Made by a program: the position numbers and the translations under genes
Notes under the pieces: generated by a model
The model's database searches: none
Seen by the model: the letters and a program-made list of their open reading frames with translations, nothing else
What the model was told of the DNA's origin: nothing
Shown: positions 9,854-17,106 of the stretch, one piece after another
Position numbering within the stretch: the first letter of the stretch is position 1
Layout: the number at the start of each line of letters is the position of its first letter
Origin: Luteolibacter flavescens
GTDB lineage: Bacteria > Verrucomicrobiota > Verrucomicrobiia > Verrucomicrobiales > Akkermansiaceae
Assembly (NCBI RefSeq): GCF_025950085.1
Contig: NZ_JAPDDS010000005.1
Location: 310,001-374,000 of the forward strand
DNA: 64,000 nucleotides
Direction: 5' to 3'

Positions 9854-10123
9854 ATGCCACGCTCTCTCAAGAAGGGTCCGTACATCGACCAGAAGCTTCT
9901 GGCCAAGATCGACGCCGCCACCGCCTCCGGTGACAAGAAGCCGATCAAGACCTGGAGCCGCGCCTCGATGATCACGCCTGACTTCGTCAACCTGACCTTC
10001 GCCGTCCACAATGGCAAAACCTTCGTTCCGGTGCACGTCTCCGAGAACATGGTTGGCCACAAGCTCGGTGAATTTGCCCAGACCCGCCTGTTCAAGCAGC
10101 ACGGCGGTATCGGCAAGAAGTAA
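9854..10123 (+). CDS. rpsS: Small ribosomal subunit protein uS19
   Basis: 89 residues. Typical [16 protein letters not shown] start, then [24 protein letters not shown] and [15 protein letters not shown]. It is located in the 30S head next to uS13. In nearly all bacteria rplV follows directly; here an exported coiled-coil protein gene starts 21 bases downstream. Confidence 0.97.
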   Translation: MPRSLKKGPYIDQKLLAKIDAATASGDKKPIKTWSRASMITPDFVNLTFAVHNGKTFVPVHVSENMVGHKLGEFAQTRLFKQHGGIGKK

Positions 10124-10144
10124 GCCTATCACGCCACCGCTCCC

Positions 10145-10858
10145 ATGCACCGCCCGCGTCCACTCACTCTCGCGACCGCAGTCCTCGGACTGTGCGCCGG
10201 GACGTGGACCTGTGCGGCGCAGGGGACGGATGCGATGGCACTTCAGGACAAGATCATCGAGCAACAGGCCAGGATCGATTCGCTCGAAAAGAGCCTCGTC
10301 CAGGCCAATCGTGCCGAGAAAGACGCCTCCGCGCAGCTCGCCCAGGTGAAGCTCCGCCTCGAAGCGCTCGGCCGCGACCTGCTCGATGGTGGCGACGACC
10401 GTCTGGTCCAGGCGAATTCGGACCTCGAAGTGGTCCGCCGCCGCACCAGCGACCTCGAAGCCGTCTGCTCCCGCCTCGTGGGCACCGTGACCGACTACCT
10501 CCGCCAGGCGGTGGCAGCCGATCCCGACGCCCGCCTCCGTGTGGAAACCTCCATGAGGGAGCTTGACGAAGTGCTCGGTCTGAGGCAGAAGCCCGCCCCC
10601 GCAGCCGCCGCCGGTAACGCCGGCCAAGCAAAAGTGGTGAGCATCGACTCGGAAAGCGGCCTCCTCGTCCTCAACGTCGGGGAAAGCCAGACTGCCCGCA
10701 TCGGCACCACCTACCGCCTCGTCCGCGGGGAACAACCATTCGGCACCGCCATCGTGGCCGACGTCCGCCGCAACGTATGCGGCGCCTTTGTCGAGGAGCT
10801 CGACCCGGGTCAAGGCCCGGTCCGCCTCGGCGATTCCGCCCTTCTCATCACTGAATAA
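10145..10858 (+). CDS. Predicted exported coiled-coil protein inserted in the S10 cluster
   Basis: 237 residues, no named family recognised. The N-terminus has a signal peptide (basic MHRPRPLTLATAV, hydrophobic core, cleavage near CAAQ). Residues about 35-75 and 85-120 form heptad-like helices rich in Leu, Glu, Lys and Gln (IIEQQARIDSLEKSL). A Pro/Ala linker near 150-160 leads to a beta-rich C-terminal domain (VVSIDSESGLLVLNVGE, then RLVRGEQPFGTAIV and RLGDSALLI). That last domain resembles the small beta modules at the end of some envelope proteins, such as the FlgT C-terminal type; I am not certain. It shares strand and tight spacing with rpsS and rplV (21 and 47 bases), so it is probably co-transcribed with ribosomal genes. 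Confidence 0.85.
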   Translation: MHRPRPLTLATAVLGLCAGTWTCAAQGTDAMALQDKIIEQQARIDSLEKSLVQANRAEKDASAQLAQVKLRLEALGRDLLDGGDDRLVQANSDLEVVRRRTSDLEAVCSRLVGTVTDYLRQAVAADPDARLRVETSMRELDEVLGLRQKPAPAAAAGNAGQAKVVSIDSESGLLVLNVGESQTARIGTTYRLVRGEQPFGTAIVADVRRNVCGAFVEELDPGQGPVRLGDSALLITE

Positions 10859-10905
10859 TCCGCGCGACGCGCACCATTCTTCTAAACGCCTCACCGACCC
10901 GATCC

Positions 10906-11298
10906 ATGGAAGTCAAGAGCACCACCAAATACGTCCGCCTCTCTCCGAAGAAGGCACGCGACGTCGCCCGCGAAATCCAAGGGCTGCCCGTGTCGAGCGC
11001 GCTCGACATTCTCACCTTCACTCCGAAGAAGGCCGCCTTTCACATCAACAAGACCCTCAAGACCGCCATCGCGGACGCCGAGAACAACTTCTCGCTGAGC
11101 GCCGAGTCCCTGATCGTGAAGGAAGCTGTGATCGGTGCAGGTCCGGTCCTGAAGCGTTTCTCCCCGCGTGCCAAGGGCTCCGCGGGTGGCATCCTGAAGC
11201 GCACCAGCCACATTTTCATCACCCTGGCCGAAGCTCCGGAAGGCGAAGCGAAGCCGAAGAAGGTCAACGTTTCCCCGAAGGCATCCAAGGACGCCTGA
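10906..11298 (+). CDS. rplV: Large ribosomal subunit protein uL22
   Basis: 130 residues. Seen: TTKYVRLSPKKARDVAREI at the N-terminus, FTPKKAAFHINKTL, and the tunnel-lining hairpin PRAKGSAGGILKRTSHIFI. It ends in a Lys-rich tail. Normal in length and sequence; only its upstream neighbour is unusual. Confidence 0.97.
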   Translation: MEVKSTTKYVRLSPKKARDVAREIQGLPVSSALDILTFTPKKAAFHINKTLKTAIADAENNFSLSAESLIVKEAVIGAGPVLKRFSPRAKGSAGGILKRTSHIFITLAEAPEGEAKPKKVNVSPKASKDA

Positions 11299-11323
11299 TC
11301 CCAATCCCACACCGCATTTCATC

Positions 11324-12067
11324 ATGGGCCAGAAAGTCAACCCCATCGGTTTCCGCCTCGCCGTCTCCAAGGACTGGCGCTCCAAGTGGTTCGCCGCCGG
11401 CAAGGATTATGCCGAGAAGCTCCACGAGGACCTCAAGATCCGTGGCTACATGCGCCAGCGCCTGCAGTTCGCAGCGCTTGCCCGCGTCGTCATCGAGCGC
11501 GCTTGGAACAGCGTCCGCGTCACGCTCCACACCTCCCGCCCGGGCCTTATCATCGGCCGCAAGGGCTCCGAGATCGAGCGCATGACGAAGGAGATCTCCG
11601 ACATCTGCAAGGGTGCCCAGGTGAAGATCGACATCGTCGAGATCCGCAAGCCGGAGCTCGATGCCCAGCTCATCTGCGAGCAGGTCGCCGTCCAGCTCGA
11701 GCGCCGTATCTCCTTCCGCCGTGCCATGAAGCGCGCCGTGCAGACCGCCATGGACTTCGGTGCCGAGGGCATCCGTATTCGCTGCGCCGGTCGTCTCGGT
11801 GGTGCTGACATCGCCCGCTCGGAGTGGTATCGCGAGGGCAAGGTGCCGCTTCAGACGCTGCGCGTTCCCCTTGACTACGGCTTCGCCGAAGCCCGCACCG
11901 TCTACGGTGTCATCGGCATCAAGTGCTGGGTCAACAAGAAGGAAGACGACGGCAGCTCCCCGCGCCCTGAGCGTGGCGGCGACCGCCGCGATCGTGACAA
12001 CCGCGGCCCCCGTGGCCCGCGTGGTCCCCGTCCGCCCCACGGTGGTGGCGGTGGCAACCAGCAGTAA
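11324..12067 (+). CDS. rpsC: Small ribosomal subunit protein uS3 with Arg/Gly-rich tail
   Basis: 247 residues. N-terminal MGQKVNPIGFRLAVSKDW, KH domain with PGLIIGRKGSEIERM, and C-terminal domain with GVKIRCAGRLGG-like IRIRCAGRLGGADIARSEW. With uS4 and uS5 it lines the mRNA entry channel and has helicase activity in E. coli. From about residue 206 it continues into a charged low-complexity tail: KKEDDGSSPRPERGGDRRDR, then [20 protein letters not shown]. Similar tails occur in some lineages. The same RGPRGPR core recurs in the uS5 extension at 15781. Confidence 0.97.
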   Translation: MGQKVNPIGFRLAVSKDWRSKWFAAGKDYAEKLHEDLKIRGYMRQRLQFAALARVVIERAWNSVRVTLHTSRPGLIIGRKGSEIERMTKEISDICKGAQVKIDIVEIRKPELDAQLICEQVAVQLERRISFRRAMKRAVQTAMDFGAEGIRIRCAGRLGGADIARSEWYREGKVPLQTLRVPLDYGFAEARTVYGVIGIKCWVNKKEDDGSSPRPERGGDRRDRDNRGPRGPRGPRPPHGGGGGNQQ

Positions 12068-12096
12068 GACTATCTTTTAACTTTCAACATTTTCCC

Positions 12097-12102
12097 AGGA
12101 GG
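12097..12102 (+). promoter_or_regulatory. Strong Shine-Dalgarno site of rplP
   Basis: AGGAGG with an 8-base spacer (ACTGAGCC) before the ATG at 12111. This is the only consensus-strength ribosome-binding site I see in the ribosomal run. It fixes 12111 rather than the in-frame ATG at 12120 as the rplP start. Confidence 0.75.
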
Positions 12103-12110
12103 ACTGAGCC

Positions 12111-12530
12111 ATGCCCTTGATGCCCAAACGCACGAAGTTCCGCAAGTCGCACCGCGGCAGCCGCGCCGGCAATGCGCAGCGCGGAACCACCGTCGCCTTC
12201 GGTGACTTCGGTCTCCAGGCCCTCGACCGCGGCTGGATGACCAACCGCCAGATCGAAGCCTGCCGTATCGCGATCAACCGCTTCCTCAAGCGTAAAGGAA
12301 AGGTCTGGATCCGGATCTTCCCTCACAAGTCGATCACCGCCCGTCCGCCGGAAACCCGTATGGGTAAGGGCAAGGGCGCCGTCGAGGCCTGGGTCGCCGT
12401 GATCCGCCCCGGCAACATGCTGTTCGAAGTCGCCGGCGTGCCGGAGTCGCAGGCCAAGGAGGCCATGCGCCTTGCTTCCTACAAGCTCGGCCTTCCGACC
12501 CGCTTCGTCGTCCGCAATCCGCACGCCTGA
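12111..12530 (+). CDS. rplP: Large ribosomal subunit protein uL16
   Basis: 139 residues. MLMPKR-like start ([16 protein letters not shown]), [40 protein letters not shown] and [11 protein letters not shown]. It helps position tRNA in the A site. The second Met (12120) is a possible start, but the consensus Shine-Dalgarno site fits 12111. Confidence 0.97.
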   Translation: MPLMPKRTKFRKSHRGSRAGNAQRGTTVAFGDFGLQALDRGWMTNRQIEACRIAINRFLKRKGKVWIRIFPHKSITARPPETRMGKGKGAVEAWVAVIRPGNMLFEVAGVPESQAKEAMRLASYKLGLPTRFVVRNPHA

Positions 12531-12558
12531 AGCTCCCAACCTTTAAAGAACCACGACC

Positions 12559-12759
12559 ATGGCTCAGACCAAGTTCAAGGACATCAAGGATCTCTCCGTG
12601 AAGGAGCTTGAGACCAAGCTCCGCGACCTCAAGGAGGAGGGCTTCAACCTCCGCCTGCAGCAGGCCACCGGAACGCTTGAAAATTCCGCCCGCATCCGCG
12701 TGGTCCGCCGCGAGGCCGCCCGCGTCCAAACCGTGCTCACCCAGCGCAACAGCGCCTGA
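12559..12759 (+). CDS. rpmC: Large ribosomal subunit protein uL29
   Basis: 66 residues, two-helix protein near the tunnel exit. Seen: FKDIKDLSVKELETKLRDLK, then NLRLQQATGTLENSARI and VRREAARVQTVLTQR. It follows rplP by 28 bases and precedes rpsQ by 41. Confidence 0.95.
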   Translation: MAQTKFKDIKDLSVKELETKLRDLKEEGFNLRLQQATGTLENSARIRVVRREAARVQTVLTQRNSA

Positions 12760-12800
12760 GCCGCCCGCATCCGCAGCAGCAGCCACCACCACCAATTTCC

Positions 12801-13076
12801 ATGAGCGAGCAGCAACAGCAGGAAGGTGCCGCAAAGCAGGTCCGCAAGACCCGCGTCGGCGTCGTCACCTCGAACAAGATGAGCAAGACCCTCGTGGTCG
12901 AGCACGTCGCACGCGTCCCGCACCCGACCTTCAACAAGATCGTCAAGCGGTCGAAGAAGTACTACGTGCACGACGAGAAGGGCGAAGCCCAGATCGGCGA
13001 CAAGGTCCGCATCGTCGAAACCCGCCCACTTTCCAAGCTGAAGCGCTGGACGCTCGAGAAGGTGCTCACGCACTAA
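12801..13076 (+). CDS. rpsQ: Small ribosomal subunit protein uS17
   Basis: 91 residues. OB-fold protein that binds 16S rRNA early in assembly. Seen: RVGVVTSNKMSKTLVVEHV, YYVHDEKGEAQIGDKVRI and ETRPLSKLKRW. It has a Gln-rich N-terminal extension (MSEQQQQEG) of about ten residues that is not part of the core fold. Confidence 0.96.
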   Translation: MSEQQQQEGAAKQVRKTRVGVVTSNKMSKTLVVEHVARVPHPTFNKIVKRSKKYYVHDEKGEAQIGDKVRIVETRPLSKLKRWTLEKVLTH

Positions 13077-13124
13077 AGGCTCCGCCGGTTCTACCGATCC
13101 TTCAACACTCACGTATTTCCTGCC

Positions 13125-13490
13125 ATGATCCAGATGGAATCCCTCGTCACGGTCGCCGACAACACCGGCGCCCGCTCTGCCAAGATGATCGGTGTCCTCG
13201 GCAAGCGCTCCCGCACCGCCCAGGTGGGTGACATCATCACCGCCCACATCCGCGACTCGATCCCGACCGCCTCGGTCAAGAAGGGCTCCGTCGTGAAGGC
13301 AGTGGTCGTCCGCACCGCATTCCCGATCCGCCGTGCAGACGGCTCCGTCCTCCGCTTCGACAGCAACGCCATCGTTGTCATCGACAAGGACAACAACCCG
13401 AAGGGCACCCGTATTTTCGGCCCCGTCGCCCGCGAACTGCGTGAAAAGCAGTTCATGAAGATTGTCTCGCTTGCACCCGAGGTCCTCTGA
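13125..13490 (+). CDS. rplN: Large ribosomal subunit protein uL14
   Basis: 121 residues. [19 protein letters not shown] start, then [40 protein letters not shown] and [20 protein letters not shown]. Canonical length and sequence. It lies at the intersubunit face, where it contacts uL19 and the silencing factor RsfS. Confidence 0.98.
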   Translation: MIQMESLVTVADNTGARSAKMIGVLGKRSRTAQVGDIITAHIRDSIPTASVKKGSVVKAVVVRTAFPIRRADGSVLRFDSNAIVVIDKDNNPKGTRIFGPVARELREKQFMKIVSLAPEVL

Positions 13491-13524
13491 GGCTACGGCG
13501 CATCCCTTCAACCGAACATTTCAC

Positions 13525-13749
13525 ATGAAGACTCACGTCAAGAAAGGCGACGAAGTTGAGATCATCGCCGGCGGCCACAAGGGCAAGCGCGGCACGGTCC
13601 TCTCCGTCGACGCTGCCAAGGGCAAGGTCGTCGTCCAAGGCGGACGCACCATCAAGAAGGCCATCCGCCGCTCCGAGAAGAATCCCGACGGCGGGATCCT
13701 TGAGCAGGACGGCCCCGTCCATATCTCCAATGTCAAGAAGCTGGGCTGA
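13525..13749 (+). CDS. rplX: Large ribosomal subunit protein uL24
   Basis: 74 residues, at the short end for the family, ending soon after the KOW-containing core. Seen: [36 protein letters not shown] and [21 protein letters not shown] start it at the ATG at 13525; the frame is open back to 13462, but that stretch overlaps rplN and is not uL24-like. It is an assembly initiator near the tunnel exit. Confidence 0.95.
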   Translation: MKTHVKKGDEVEIIAGGHKGKRGTVLSVDAAKGKVVVQGGRTIKKAIRRSEKNPDGGILEQDGPVHISNVKKLG

Positions 13750-13812
13750 GACCTGCAAGGTCTTTGCCCGCGCTTAAGCGCAACGAACAAAGCGCTGACC
13801 CGCTAAAACAAA

Positions 13813-14394
13813 ATGAGCACCCCAGTACTGCAAAAGCACTACGCGGAGAAGGTCGTGCCAGCTCTCAAGGAGAAGCTTGGCTACACCAACCCGCATCAGA
13901 TCCCACGGCTTGAAAAGATCGTGGTGACCTCCTGCATGGGCAAGGCCCCGGACCGCAAGGTCGCCGTGGACGATGCCGTCGCCGAAATCGCCAAGATCAC
14001 CGGCCAGAAGCCTTCGATCACCTATTCGAAGAAGGCTGTTGCGAACTTCAAGCTGCGTGAGGGTGAAGCCCTCGGCGCCCGCGTGACTCTCCGCGGTGCC
14101 CGCATGTGGGAGTTCCTGTACCGCTTCATCAACGTCACCGCGCCGAACATCCGCGACTTCCGCGGTATCTCCGCAAAGGGCTTTGATGGCCGTGGCAACT
14201 ACGCCGTCGGTTTCCCCGACCAGTCCATCTTCCCGGAAATCGAGCTCGATCAGATCAAGCGCACCATCGGTTTCGACTTCATCTTCGTCACGTCTGCCAA
14301 GACCAATGACGAAGGCCGTGCCCTGCTGACCGAGCTGGGATTGCCGTTCCGCGACACGAAGAAGGCGGAAACCACCGAAGGCGCCGCCGCCTGA
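13813..14394 (+). CDS. rplE: Large ribosomal subunit protein uL5
   Basis: 193 residues, about a dozen more than usual because of the C-terminal tail KKAETTEGAAA. Seen: GYTNPHQIPRLEKIVVTSCM, GQKPSITYSKKAVANFKLR, LRGARMWEFLYRFINVTAP and FPEIELDQIKRTIGFDF. It binds 5S rRNA. In most bacteria rpsN (uS14) comes next; here the gap to rpsH is only 28 bases, so rpsN is absent from this position. Confidence 0.97.
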   Translation: MSTPVLQKHYAEKVVPALKEKLGYTNPHQIPRLEKIVVTSCMGKAPDRKVAVDDAVAEIAKITGQKPSITYSKKAVANFKLREGEALGARVTLRGARMWEFLYRFINVTAPNIRDFRGISAKGFDGRGNYAVGFPDQSIFPEIELDQIKRTIGFDFIFVTSAKTNDEGRALLTELGLPFRDTKKAETTEGAAA

Positions 14395-14422
14395 TTCCGT
14401 TAACTTCCAAGGAACCACCATC

Positions 14423-14821
14423 ATGGCCGTTCTCTCCGATCCAATTTCCGACTTCCTCACCCGCTTCAAGAACTGCTGCCGCGCCGGCAACGAGCAGTTC
14501 CTGGCTCCTTACTCCCGCATCAAGGCTGACATCGCCAAGGTGCTCCAGGAGGAAGGCTACATCTGGGGCTTCGAAGTCGTGACCGAATCCGGACACCCGC
14601 AGCTCAAGGTCAAGGCCCGCTACGTCGATGGCCGCCCGGTCCTCACCGACCTGAAGCGCGTCTCGAAGCCAGGTCGCCGCGTCTATGCCGGCGGTCAGGA
14701 AATGCCACGCGTCCTCAACGGACTCGGCATCGCCGTCGTCTCCACCTCCAAGGGCGTCATGACCGGCGCCCGTGCCAAGCGCAGCCAACTCGGCGGCGAA
14801 GTGCTGGCCCACGTCTGGTAA
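14423..14821 (+). CDS. rpsH: Small ribosomal subunit protein uS8
   Basis: 132 residues. Seen: SDPISDFLTRFKNCCRAGNE, EEGYIWGFEVVTESGHPQLK, LKRVSKPGRRVYAGGQEMPR and the C-terminal GGEVLAHVW. It binds the central domain of 16S rRNA and represses the spc operon in E. coli by binding rplE mRNA. AAGGA upstream gives a moderate ribosome-binding site. Confidence 0.97.
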   Translation: MAVLSDPISDFLTRFKNCCRAGNEQFLAPYSRIKADIAKVLQEEGYIWGFEVVTESGHPQLKVKARYVDGRPVLTDLKRVSKPGRRVYAGGQEMPRVLNGLGIAVVSTSKGVMTGARAKRSQLGGEVLAHVW

Positions 14822-14851
14822 TCACCCAACCCGAGAAAGGAACAAACCACC

Positions 14852-15391
14852 ATGTCACGAGTTGGTCTCAAACCGATTTCCCTGCCCGCAAAGGTCAGCG
14901 TGAAGGTCGATGCCGGCAAGGTTGTCGTCGAGGGCCCGAAGGGCAAGCTCGACCTCGCCCTGCCCGCAGGCATCTCCATCAAGAGCGAAGACACCTCCGT
15001 CGTCGTCGCCCGCGCCACCGAGGCACGTAACCACCGCGCGCTGCACGGCACCGTCCGCAGCCTGGTGAACAACATGATCACCGGAGTCTCCCAGGGCTTC
15101 GTCAAGGACCTTGAAATCCAGGGCGTCGGTCTCCGTGCCGCCGTCAAGGGCCAGGACCTCGACCTCTCCCTCGGCAAGTCCCACCCGATCCTTCACCCGA
15201 TCCCGGCCGGCCTGACCGTCACCGTGAACGAAAACACCAAGATCAAGGTGGAAGGCATCGACAAGCAGCTCGTCGGCCAGTTCGCCGCCGAGGTCCGCGG
15301 CTACTACCCGCCGGAGCCTTACAAGGGCAAGGGCGTCCGCTACGCAGGCGAGCACGTTCGCCGCAAGGAAGGCAAGAGCGTCGGCAAGTAA
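14852..15391 (+). CDS. rplF: Large ribosomal subunit protein uL6
   Basis: 179 residues. [19 protein letters not shown] start, [34 protein letters not shown] and the C-terminal [20 protein letters not shown]. It lies near the GTPase-associated centre. AAGGAA precedes the ATG, one of the few visible Shine-Dalgarno-like sites in the run. Confidence 0.98.
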   Translation: MSRVGLKPISLPAKVSVKVDAGKVVVEGPKGKLDLALPAGISIKSEDTSVVVARATEARNHRALHGTVRSLVNNMITGVSQGFVKDLEIQGVGLRAAVKGQDLDLSLGKSHPILHPIPAGLTVTVNENTKIKVEGIDKQLVGQFAAEVRGYYPPEPYKGKGVRYAGEHVRRKEGKSVGK

Positions 15392-15411
15392 CCCCGAAAC
15401 CTTTACTCGAA

Positions 15412-15768
15412 ATGAGCAAAATCAATCGCAAGGAAGGACGCCGCCGCATCCACGCGCGCATCCGCAAGAAGGTCGCCGGGACCGCCGAACGCCCACGCCT
15501 GGCCGTTCACTACTCGAACCAGCACGTCTACGCGCAGGTCATCGACGATGTCGCCGGTCGCACCCTCGTCTCCGCCTCGACGCTCGACAAGAGCTTCGAA
15601 AAGGCCTCCTCGAACGTCGAGTCCGCCGCGAAGGTGGGTGCCCTCGTCGCCGAGCGCGCCAAGGCAGCAAATGTCAGCGCCGTTGTCTTCGACCGCGGCG
15701 GTCACCTCTACCACGGCAAGATCAAGGCGCTGGCCGATGCAGCCCGCGAAGCCGGCCTCCAATTCTAA
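15412..15768 (+). CDS. rplR: Large ribosomal subunit protein uL18
   Basis: 118 residues. Seen: [40 protein letters not shown] and [20 protein letters not shown]. It binds 5S rRNA with uL5. The gap to rpsE is 12 bases. Confidence 0.97.
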   Translation: MSKINRKEGRRRIHARIRKKVAGTAERPRLAVHYSNQHVYAQVIDDVAGRTLVSASTLDKSFEKASSNVESAAKVGALVAERAKAANVSAVVFDRGGHLYHGKIKALADAAREAGLQF

Positions 15769-15780
15769 TATCTTACCGTC

Positions 15781-16458
15781 ATGGTGACTCCTCAAGATTC
15801 GACCCCGACTCCATCCGCACCTCAGGGACCGCAGGGTGGCCAGCAGCAACAGGGCGGCTACGGCCAGCGCGGCGGTGGCTACGGCCAGCGTGGTGGTGGC
15901 TACGGCGGCGGCCAGGGCGGCCAAGGCCGCGGACCCCGTGGTCCGCGCCGTGACGACCGGAACCAGCAGCAAGAGTCCGATGGACCGCAGCTCGCCGAGA
16001 AGGTCGTTTTCATCAACCGATGCGCCAAGGTCGTGAAGGGCGGTCGTCGCTTCAGCTTCTCCGCACTCATCGTCACCGGTGACAAGGAGGGCAAGGTCGG
16101 CCTCGGCTTCGGCAAGGCCAACGAAGTGGCAGATGCCATCAAGAAGGCCGGCGAAGCAGCCAAGAAGGTCCTCAAGCCGATGAACATCGTGGACGGAACG
16201 ATCCCCCACGAGATCTACGCCGAATTCGGCGGTGGCAAGGTCCTCCTGAAGCCCGCCTCTCCCGGTACCGGCATCATCGCCGGCGGTGGCGTCCGCGCCG
16301 TCTGCGAAGCAGTCGGCATCCGCGACATCCTCGCCAAGTCGATGGGTTCCTCCAATCACTCGAACGTGGTCAAGGCCACCCTCAAGGCCCTCTCCCTGCT
16401 TCGCACCCGCGACCAGATCCTCGGATCCCGCGGCAAGAAGAAGGAAAAGGCGATCTAA
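15781..16458 (+). CDS. rpsE: Small ribosomal subunit protein uS5 with Gly/Arg-rich N-terminal extension
   Basis: 225 residues against a usual 160-175. The core ([64 protein letters not shown]) is canonical. It is preceded by about 66 low-complexity residues: a Pro/Ser/Gln start, two GYGQRGGG repeats and [17 protein letters not shown]. The extension is in frame with the only good ATG, 12 bases after rplR. uS5 lies at the mRNA entry site and helps fidelity and unwinding. The shared RGPRGPR core with the uS3 tail suggests a common RNA-binding role; that is inference. Confidence 0.97.
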   Translation: MVTPQDSTPTPSAPQGPQGGQQQQGGYGQRGGGYGQRGGGYGGGQGGQGRGPRGPRRDDRNQQQESDGPQLAEKVVFINRCAKVVKGGRRFSFSALIVTGDKEGKVGLGFGKANEVADAIKKAGEAAKKVLKPMNIVDGTIPHEIYAEFGGGKVLLKPASPGTGIIAGGGVRAVCEAVGIRDILAKSMGSSNHSNVVKATLKALSLLRTRDQILGSRGKKKEKAI

Positions 16459-16538
16459 GTTATTGGTTAAGGGTAAGAGGTTATCGGGTCTCGGCCCGAA
16501 GGCTCTTTCCCAGTAACCATTAACGACTAACCAATAAC
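16459..16538 (+). repeat. Nested inverted repeat between rpsE and rplO
   Basis: The outer arms GTTATTGGTTA (16459-16469) and TAACCAATAAC (16528-16538) are perfect 11-base complements. Inside them GGTTATCGGG and CCCAGTAACC form an imperfect second stem around a small CGGG/CCCG hairpin. It fills the 91-base gap in which rpmD is normally found and begins right after the rpsE stop. It could be an RNA processing or attenuation structure, or a small palindromic repeat element. Confidence 0.7.
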
Positions 16539-16549
16539 GCTTCACGAAG

Positions 16550-16999
16550 ATGAAACTTCACACTCTCGCGCCGAACAAAGGTGCCAAGCATCGCGTCAAG
16601 CGCCTCGGCTGCGGCGAAAGCTCCGGCCACGGCAAGACCTCCGGCAAGGGCAACAAGGGTCAGAAGGCCCGTTCCGGCAGCGGCACCCGCGTCGGTTTCG
16701 AAGGTGGCCAGATGCCCCTTCACCGTCGTCTGCCCAAGCGCGGTTTCAACAACATCAACTTCAAGACCAAGGTCGAAGTGGTGAACTTGGCCCAGCTCGA
16801 CAAGGCCTTCAACGATGGCGATACCGTCAACGAGGAAGCCCTGCGCAAGGCCGGTCTCATCAACCGCTCCTGTGATCAGGTCAAGGTGCTCGGCCAGGGC
16901 GAGATCAGCAAGAAGCTGACCCTCGTCGTGGACACGATCAGCGCCTCGGCCAAGGAAAAGGTGGAAAAGGCTGGCGGCTCCGTCCAGCTCCCCGCTTGA
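16550..16999 (+). CDS. rplO: Large ribosomal subunit protein uL15
   Basis: 149 residues. MKLHTLAPNKGAKHRVKRLG, the glycine-rich GCGESSGHGKTSGKGNKGQK and FEGGQMPLHRRLPKRGFNN are diagnostic. It is a late-assembly protein bridging 23S rRNA domains. The preceding gene is rpsE, not rpmD, so uL30 is missing from the cluster. Confidence 0.98.
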   Translation: MKLHTLAPNKGAKHRVKRLGCGESSGHGKTSGKGNKGQKARSGSGTRVGFEGGQMPLHRRLPKRGFNNINFKTKVEVVNLAQLDKAFNDGDTVNEEALRKAGLINRSCDQVKVLGQGEISKKLTLVVDTISASAKEKVEKAGGSVQLPA

Positions 17000-17034
17000 T
17001 CCCCCGTTGGTCATACCCGTTTTGACGGTTCTCC

Positions 17035-17064
17035 GGCGAGGAAGCGCTTGATCGCTTCCTCGCC
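17035..17064 (+). terminator. 12-bp hairpin between rplO and secY
   Basis: GGCGAGGAAGCG, loop CTTGAT, CGCTTCCTCGCC. The stem is perfect. What follows is GCGTTTACAAACCC, without a real T tract, so it is not a textbook terminator. It may attenuate transcription or protect the upstream mRNA 3' end, setting secY, adk and map at a lower level. Confidence 0.5.
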
Positions 17065-17106
17065 GCGTTTACAAACCCGTCGCTTTTTGCAGCCCATCGC
17101 TTCCCC

